Assembly: GCA_024305405.1 (NCBI GenBank)
Contig: JAKNDB010000068.1
Location: 9,223,501-9,287,500, forward strand
Reading direction: 5' to 3'
From: Dirofilaria immitis
Lineage: Eukaryota > Nematoda > Chromadorea > Rhabditida > Onchocercidae
DNA length: 64,000 nucleotides
Below are positions 56,321 to 64,000 of this stretch, piece after piece. A program made the position numbers and the translations under genes. Position 1 is the stretch's first letter, and the number at the start of each line of letters is the position of its first letter. The notes under the pieces were generated by a model. That model saw only the letters and a list, made by a program, of their open reading frames with translations. It did not search any database and was not told the origin of the DNA.

Positions 56321-58690
56321 AATTAATTGTAATCTAATTTAAATGTTGACGTACATTAAGTAGAATTAAAAATTGCAAGATAAAGGAAAAGAACAAATAA
56401 GCACTTTTGATGTAAAACGAATAAATACATTTCGAAAATTTTGAGACAGTTAAAAAGCTGATGTTAGGATAGGAGAAAGGAAGATAGCATAGAGTTAAGA
56501 TGATAGAGCGGAGCCTCTATACGACACATTCTCGGCAAGGCTGATACTATAATTGAAGGAATAATTCGAAACATCTTCCCATTCCCGTGCATCACGATGA
56601 TATGACAAAAATTCTTCTGTCCAGATGCGTAGGTATGATTTGTTGCATTTGCTAATCATCATTTCTTTTATTCTTCTAATCAGACGACATATCATCTAAA
56701 TTCAACTTGAATTGATCACTTTCTTATACGATTCCAAGTTTTCTAAGAAGATATGCAAAAATATATGATATTAACTTTGATACGATACGCTATCCTTTCA
56801 AATTCAAAAAAAAATTATTCGAACATGATCTTTCATAACTATTGTAATAATAATTTTCATACACTGATTTATATATCTTTTATGAAAAATAGAGCAAATA
56901 AAATTGTACCTAAAAGAGAATTTAGAAACAAAAACAGAAGTTTCAAACCACCAAACTTTTTAAGCTAATTTATTAAAACAAATGTAAAATAAAATATTAA
57001 ACATTGTTAGAAATGAACTTTTTCATGACCAGCAGAAAGGCTGGGTAAAACCATCGACATTTGGCGAATTTGAGTGCTAAATCGTTTTTTCAGATTTTAA
57101 AGAATTTGATAGTGGGATGGGCTTTATCTCTTCATTCCCTCATTCTTCATACTTATTGATAGATATGTTTCAAACTTCTCTGATTATAAATATATATGTA
57201 TATATTGCACATATTGAAGAGCAATAGTAAAATTATTTAAAAATATTTAATCTTAGATTTGCGTATCATTCATATGCATAAATTGAATGAAAATTAAAAG
57301 AAATTTTTCCTATTAAATTACAATTAGCAAATTTCATTAGTAAAGTACCATTTTACTAAAAAATAAACAAAAAATATAGAAAATAACAAATGATTATTTC
57401 CAAAACTATTATAGAATAAAATGCTGAAAAAGGAGACTAATTGTTAATCATTCTGGAAGTTGCGAACCCGAAAGATGAATCAATTTTTCTTTCGCAAACA
57501 GATTCAATCGATTGCAAGAATATTTAAAAGGCTTAAAGATTCTTATGCATAATCATCAGCAAATAGAGCGTAATTTATTACAATGTTACCCCAAATTTCA
57601 CACAAAAAATTTGAAACGATTCGAAACAAATTTTACCCGCTCCTTTGAAAATAAAAAAACCTGACATTTAGAAGTTTTGACTATGTTGTCTGCTGCTAGG
57701 AACTCCTCAAATTAACTAGCAATACTTCCTTTAAGCAGTGGAGAATATGCTTTCTGCGATTTGAAAATAGCTATTGCATCAACATTCGCAATGATGTAGT
57801 GACTGTCCGTTGAGAGAGAGGCAGCCGAGAAGGAAAATGCAAGTCTATATTTCACCAAAACTAAAAAAACAATGATTGAATGCAATTTTTTGCTCAGTAG
57901 AAAAATAGAAGAGTAGTTCTCGAAGGTTCAGAATGGCTGTGACAATCCTTTAGCATGATTATCTGCTTTCTTAATCTTATCTTCTATAGCAATTCTTTGA
58001 TTGAATAATATTTTTTGATGGCAAACTTTTAATGATTCTAATTGAGTCAAAAGCATAAATACAATTTAAACTCAAATGTTGGAATCAGCTACACCTTCTT
58101 CACTAAAGCATATATTTTCGTTCATTTTCATTCATTTCCATTACTTCCAACTTTTCTGAAAATTACTTTTCAAAATTTTCGGAAACTTATGGCAGAATTT
58201 TTGTTGATTTTGTCTATTCTTTCCTAACTTTTTTCTTTATTTCTCTTCATCGTTTAAATTTAGTAAAATTACCACTTCTGATTAGATAAAGCAAAAATTT
58301 TCATTCCTTTTCATAGTCATTCATTTTCAAGAAGACATACGATTACAGTTCATAAGGATATGAGCAAAATTTAATTATAAACAAGAAACTAAGTAATTTC
58401 CAGTTTTAATATATGATGGTTCAAAAATTTTAGCAACAAAATAAAATCGTATGGACATTTGTGACAAGATTTAGTCAAATTTTAAATTATAATTTTCTAC
58501 GATTGTCAAAGTTTATCAGAAGTTTGATTTCATACATAATATTTATTTAAAAAATGCGATAAATAAAGTGTGGAATGACCACTAGCTTATCGAAAACCAC
58601 AGAAAACTTCAAAAATATCATGGAATAATTAGCATAAAGTTTGAATCATTGCTTTTAACAATGATAAATTAAACAGAAGAAAATGCTTAC
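56321..58690. other. AT-rich, no gene recognised
   Basis: A 66-codon frame on the minus strand at 56495-56695 is unusually polar and balanced for this region (WTEEFLSYHRDAREWEDV), but the same bases are also open in a second frame, and no splice partner is visible. Confidence 0.45.
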
Positions 58691-58857
58691 ATCTTTTCCT
58701 CGAAAAAGATATTAATTGACTTTTCGCACAAATTACCTTGCAATGCAGCGGCTTGTTTACAAATCAAGCCATGTAATTTACGAACACTTCTATACGTGAA
58801 ATTAAGGTCCTTTTCATCGCAAATACTGTTGTTCAGGGTAAAGGAGAGAATTTTCAT
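58691..58857 (-). CDS. Candidate exon of an unrecognised small Cys-containing protein
   Basis: From ATG at 58857 a 55-codon frame runs into a good donor (AAGAT|GTAAGC) at 58691. If unspliced it ends at the TAA overlapping that donor. It has balanced, non-AT-driven composition and four Cys: NSICDEKDLNFTYRS, KLHGLICKQAAALQGN, LCEKSINIFFEEK. The start is not a clear signal peptide, and an in-frame acceptor cannot be excluded. No other exon was found that joins it with confidence. The family is unknown; a secreted Cys-rich factor is one possibility, and no function is assigned. Confidence 0.4.
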
Positions 58858-61800
58858 GAAGAGAAAGAATTGAATTTGAAAAGATAAATATCATTGTTTG
58901 GTAAGAAAGAAATAATTTAAAGCAACCGAAAAAAAGAAAATTCATTCCTTCGAAGAATCCATTCTTAAATTACTGCATGTGTATTTTTCAAATATATCTC
59001 CTAACATGAAACAATATATTTTAGCCTAAAAATGTGCTTCAATTCCTTTAAAACAAATATTAAAAATCGATATTTCATTTTGCATGCTTTAAATGTATAC
59101 ACATGAAGTTTGGTGCAATTTTAATAAACTGTATAAGTTATCTAGGACACATTATAACTTTAAAACAGACGAAATCTTACTTATCATTTGTTATTATAAT
59201 CATGATCTACAAAATTTTAAGATAACTACAATAGATTTGAATTTTATACGGAAGGAAAAAGAAGTTAGAAAGAGTTGTATTTTTCACTTAACAAATAATT
59301 TGATTTTTTTAGACTATTTCTAATTTCCATCAATAATATCAACAGCAAATGATATGTTATAGGCATCATTTAAAACTGAACAGAAGTTCAGGCTATATAA
59401 ACTTCCTCGAATTGAATTGATTGAAGTCAACTGAAATTACATGAAACTAAATAACGATACTATTAAGAAAAGAATTGTTAGGATTTTTTACTGTATTTTA
59501 AAATCTCTCGATGATTACATTCCTAGATTTTTTACGATACCAGCTTTATCATAATTTCAATATTATCGTCTACCACATTATACTATCACTTCGAGAAGTT
59601 TAAAAAAAAGCTTTATTTTAAAACTGATAAACTATTAGAAGATGAAAATATCAAAAAATGTGAGAAGAAAAAATTCTTTTATATTTCATGTTGCAATATT
59701 TGTGGATAAAACAATAAAACAAACAAATTATTTTTCATACGACTTTTGTTTGTAGGTAAAACATGTACTTCAGAAACAGATGGATGATGCTCGCTTGACA
59801 TAATACGTATCTTTGAAATCTAAATATTAATTCCATGCTCATAAAAATAAGTAGTTTTGTCGTATGTGTTTATATACATTTACCAATATATATCAAGGTC
59901 TCAATTTTCGTTAAAATTTCATTATTAATTATCAAGCTGAAAAAGAAATTTGTTGGCAGTATCATATACTTGTTATGTTATTTATTCGGTGAAAAATTTA
60001 AAATGTCAACTATCAATTCAATCATACACGATCGTCACGTTGAATTGATTTCATTGAATTCACATGATGAAAATATCATATGCGATCCAAAAATACGAAG
60101 AATATGAGTCATCATTTTGATAAAAATCGTAAGTTTCTGGATCCCTCTCCCCTATTTTTATCTTTCATTGTTTTCATTTGATTCAAATTTAATGTTGTGA
60201 TCGTTCTCATATATTATATCTTCAAATATTTCCTTATATCTACCGAGTACTTTTTGATTTTTGCTAAATTTTGCATCATTATTTTTATTGCAATTTTGTT
60301 CAATCTTTTCTCATTTCATAAATGTTTCCACACTTTAATCATTTTAAATAATTCCCACAGTCTAATCTTATCTCGAAATTCCTCTATTTTTTCCCACTCT
60401 ATCAGTTAATCAATCACTTAAAACAAGTTGATGACCCTAATGGTTACCATCCGGACAAAGTTAATTCATTATCAAAATGAAATCTTCACACGTGTAATTC
60501 AAGGGAAGGATATGTATATTTGATCAGAAAATAATTTCATCTACCCCTCTTTTTGTATTTGTTAACGATAAAAAAATTATATAAGGAAAGTATATTAAAC
60601 TGTAAGAGCGAATGATAGAATTCATTAACTCAGAGTTTAGAATAACATTATTTTGCCGATAAATAATAATATTCCTTCCTTTAATATTCTGTATTTTATT
60701 CGTTGTCATCTAAAAGCTCTGGAATATCAATAAAATATTCATTTTGCCAAGTGTGAAAAATCAGTTCTGTTCCTGAATATTTTTGACTGGAATCTAACAA
60801 CAATAAAAGAACAACATAGAAGTCGATATAAAGTGTTTAGTCATTTTGCACTTAATATCAGTTGCATCTTATATAAAATTCTCCAACTTAGAAAAAGTTC
60901 TTAACTTGTCATTTTCATTTTTCTAAGTATTTAGACATTCCCGCAGTAAGCTGATAATAAACATCCTCATATCTAATCTGACAATCAAAAGGGAAGATAA
61001 ACAGACTGACGTAAAACTTCTTGGTGCTATTACAATCATCCAGTAAGCAAACTTATGCTGAGAAAATATCTGGATCGTTTCTTAATCATTTCTAGAATCA
61101 GATGAAAAATAATTCGAAAGTTAAATCAATTAATAATATCTGTTTTTGGTCATTCTGTTATGATGAATATTATTTTTTCCTTAGTCGATCCATTGCCAGT
61201 TTGAAAAACGAATAACAATCAAAGTAGAACGAATCAGTTTTACTTGCTTGATGTAAAAAAGAAAGACAAAATAAAGATGAGAATAATATTGTTGTATATG
61301 ATAGTGATAAAGAATCTTTCAAAGGATGGTGTTTAATTTTCGTTGAATCTTATAAGAGCGTTTAATTTACCTGTTCCATAAAATAATATCTTATTTTCGT
61401 TATGCTAATATTTCTAATCTGTTGCATGGAATGAAAAAAGTAGCCTAGCAGAAAATTTTTTTGAAAAGGAAGATGAAGTATCTATATTTTCATCGTTTGC
61501 TTCATTTTCCCTTATTGAGTGATATCATTCATCAGATTTTCTATATTATGGACAAGATTTTTCGAAATATTTCAAGCGAAAAATGTACGGATCCAATCGC
61601 AACGTATATCATAAGTTGCTAAACAATGCTGCAGTGACTGAGCAAAGATTTCTGTGTTGTTCTTATCACTTTATCTAAGTGTTTGTACAAGAGGGATATA
61701 ATGATAAATTTTTAAGATGAATTATTAATTATTTTTCATTCTTTTAGCTTTATTTAATTACTGTCATCGGAGATATTTTATAATTTTTAAATTGAATATC

Positions 61801-64000
61801 TGGAGAGCACATAATGTACCGCAAATCGATTGACTCCTAAACTTGCTATGATTCTTGGAAATATTCATTAAATATTTAAGAAACGAAAAAATTTGTAGAT
61901 CTATTAGATATATCAAATTTTATTTCTATTGTAAAGGGAATGAATGAAAAATTCGTTTTTATTTGCATAAAATCTATTTGTTTTTCATATATTTTTTTTT
62001 TTCGAAACAGTTTCTTTTTCTTGTTCAACAGAATACTTCTATTCATAATTAAAGAAAAAAATAGAATGAAGTATGGCTTTTTTTTATTAAAAAAATATGT
62101 ACTATTTGATGATTTTTAACTTTTCTTTGAGATGAAAATAATAACAGAAAAGGAAAAACGGAAAAGGCATGAACTTATTTAAAGACATATTGCTATTATT
62201 TAATCTCACATTATTCTCTAATATTTGATATTTCTGATCTTATCATAATTTAAATTACTATGATAAGGTACTTCAAGAATTTTTCAAAATGCAATTACAG
62301 AATTCTACTAATCATGCACTAATCTCTTATCAGGAACAGTTTAAGCTTTGTAAATGATAGAAAGTTTATAATTCGATGCCTTAAATATTTCTCAGTTTTT
62401 TTTTTTGGGAATAAGTAAATAATAAATGGAGCTTCCTATTCAATAAATTAATCCATAGAGTAGTCAAATTTTTACTAGATTAGAAATATGTTTTTTATAA
62501 AATTCAATGAAGTTATTACTGATAATTGATGCATAATTCGGGAATCATTGATATATATTGATGTATAAGATTAATTTTTATATGGGATAAAATGTCCACT
62601 GGGTGATGTTCGATAGAGAATCGAGAAAGGTTGAATATTAGCAGTAGCATTGTTGCTACTACGATTTATCAAAATATCACATTCTGCCAATTGGTCTATT
62701 TTTAAATGCCTCTTATAAAAGCAGTTGTATGATTAATTGTTCGAATGAAATACAAAGCATTCCTTATAAATATAAATACAAAAAGGTTTTGTATCGATTT
62801 TCTGAAATAGGCTTAGCATTTTAGACATCAAGTTATTTCTGCAGTTATTCTTGGCCAATAGTTATGATGGACATTTATTTTTCGCAAATCTATTTGTCTA
62901 ACAAAACAATGAGGAAGAGAAGAAAATGAATAAATTCTGATTTTAAATTTGAACAAATTCTATTCAACTATAAGATAATGACGACAGAGAAAACAAAAAA
63001 TTAATGAAAATAATAAAGAACCAATAACGACTTTAAAAAGTTTCATAAATGCAAAGATTTTATTGAAATTGAATTTCCTTAAACTTGAAGAAATTTCTGT
63101 AAATGCTAATATTATTAAACGTAATAAAAAGAAAAGATCTGCATAAACTAATTAGATTGATCTGTAAAATAAATGCTATTAGCAAAGATGAAAGCTTATT
63201 TGTTGAATATTTTGATCTAAATTATTCGCTTAAATGCATTTCAAATCCCATTTCTCTACGGTGAACAAGAAAGCGAAGGAGAGAAAGTTGAAATAAATTC
63301 GTTCCAAATTTTCCGAGAAAAATCTGAGATACGATGAGGCAGTTGAGTAATGCGACTGTCGAGAAGCTAACTGAAAATTTTGATTATAATCACCTTCGAA
63401 AAGACAGATCCGAAGGAGATGGAGAAGAGCATTGAAGAAAATATTTTTATATATAGATTAGCTTCCTTCTTGATTAGCAATGCAACAGATTGAAAGCAAT
63501 GATGGCAGTAAATCATACTGATTAAGGGCTTGAAATGGCTTTTGTATGAGTAAAAAGTTGGATTTGTATAAGTAGAAGACTTAAGGATGAGATTCATATT
63601 GTTAAAAACAAATTTTATACTCTGAACAAAAGAAATAGTAATAATTATTATAATTCTAATCTAACATGAAATAAAAAGCGAAATGAAATTAGTATCGTTG
63701 TTGCAAATTTTACATGACATTCTAACGTAAACCTACTAAATTAAACCATTAAAAGACATTAAATACGATTATAATCTCTTTTTCTAATTTGAATTAAAAT
63801 GAAAAAATATAAGTGAATAATTAATTACTTGAATTTATTTTATCTCGTGAGATGGAAATTATTATTTGAAATTAAAAATAAGCAATAAAAATGAGTGATC
63901 GGAAATGAATTCTATCCTGTTTAAAAGATTTCTAAAATCGATTCTTCCAGCGGAGAAAAAATGTATTATGAGAAACTATTCGGATTAATGTGAACTAATC
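58858..64000. other. AT-rich, no gene recognised
   Basis: About 5 kb with high A/T content, many poly-A/poly-T runs, no open frame above 90 codons, no rRNA, tRNA or transposase signature, and no tandem repeat of note. Confidence 0.5.

Noticed and set aside
55985..56326. Repetitive open frames on both strands of the minisatellite
   Set aside because: A 45-bp unit without stops yields long frames in both directions by itself; no start context or splice evidence.
50700..64000. Transposon or retroelement in the gene-poor upstream region
   Set aside because: No reverse transcriptase, transposase, integrase, terminal repeats or target-site duplication could be seen.

Overview
The window reads as nuclear DNA of a parasitic (filarial-type) nematode. 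It is strongly AT-rich, has many short introns with TTTCAG/TTTTAG-type 3' splice sites, carries nematode-type gene content, and contains a small decayed block of Wolbachia-like bacterial genes. Two host genes account for nearly all recognisable coding sequence, and both run on the minus strand.

Layout from low to high coordinates. 1-2685: the 5' part of TAF1, the large TFIID subunit, cut by the window edge. 2723-2962: an unrecognised, frame-broken coding remnant. 3190-4600: a block of decayed bacterial genes, namely a piece of purD (minus) and a 5'-truncated, frame-broken xerC/xerD-type tyrosine recombinase (plus). These are best read as a nuclear Wolbachia transfer. 4600-7270: no confident gene, except one possible terminal exon at 6424-6552. 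7278-50675: one giant gene of about 43 kb, the apparent orthologue of C. elegans dig-1 (mesocentin), a secreted extracellular-matrix giant. 50700-64000: about 13 kb of AT-rich DNA with no confident gene, a 45-bp minisatellite, and one decent candidate exon at 58691-58857.

The dig-1-like protein runs from high to low coordinates. In order it has: a signal peptide; a Cys-containing N-terminal region; a CCP/sushi-like module; two EGF-like modules; about 7 Ig and 11 fibronectin III domains in the order Ig-FN3-Ig-FN3-Ig-FN3-Ig-FN3-FN3-Ig-FN3-FN3-Ig-FN3-FN3-Ig-FN3-FN3; another EGF-like module; a 9.6-kb exon of PTDxxG/GPDG repeats that includes 16 almost identical 216-bp (72-residue) units; five diverged von Willebrand A domains separated by further repeat sequence; a last FN3; a Cys-rich segment; and an EGF. 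My exon sum gives roughly 7,900 residues. The architecture implies a long, multi-adhesive matrix molecule built as Ig/FN3 head, extended repeat stalk and vWA/FN3/EGF tail.

The reading frame of the big gene is broken at many places, usually by a single base and usually inside a mononucleotide run, while codon sense, splice phase and domain signatures continue on both sides. This pattern fits base-calling gaps in the underlying assembly better than pseudogenisation. The Wolbachia-like genes, in contrast, are also truncated and look truly dead. I found no evidence of a wholly new system. The most unusual items are the homogenised repeat array, the set of MIDAS-degenerate vWA domains, the bacterial insertion between two essential host genes, and the unidentified remnants.
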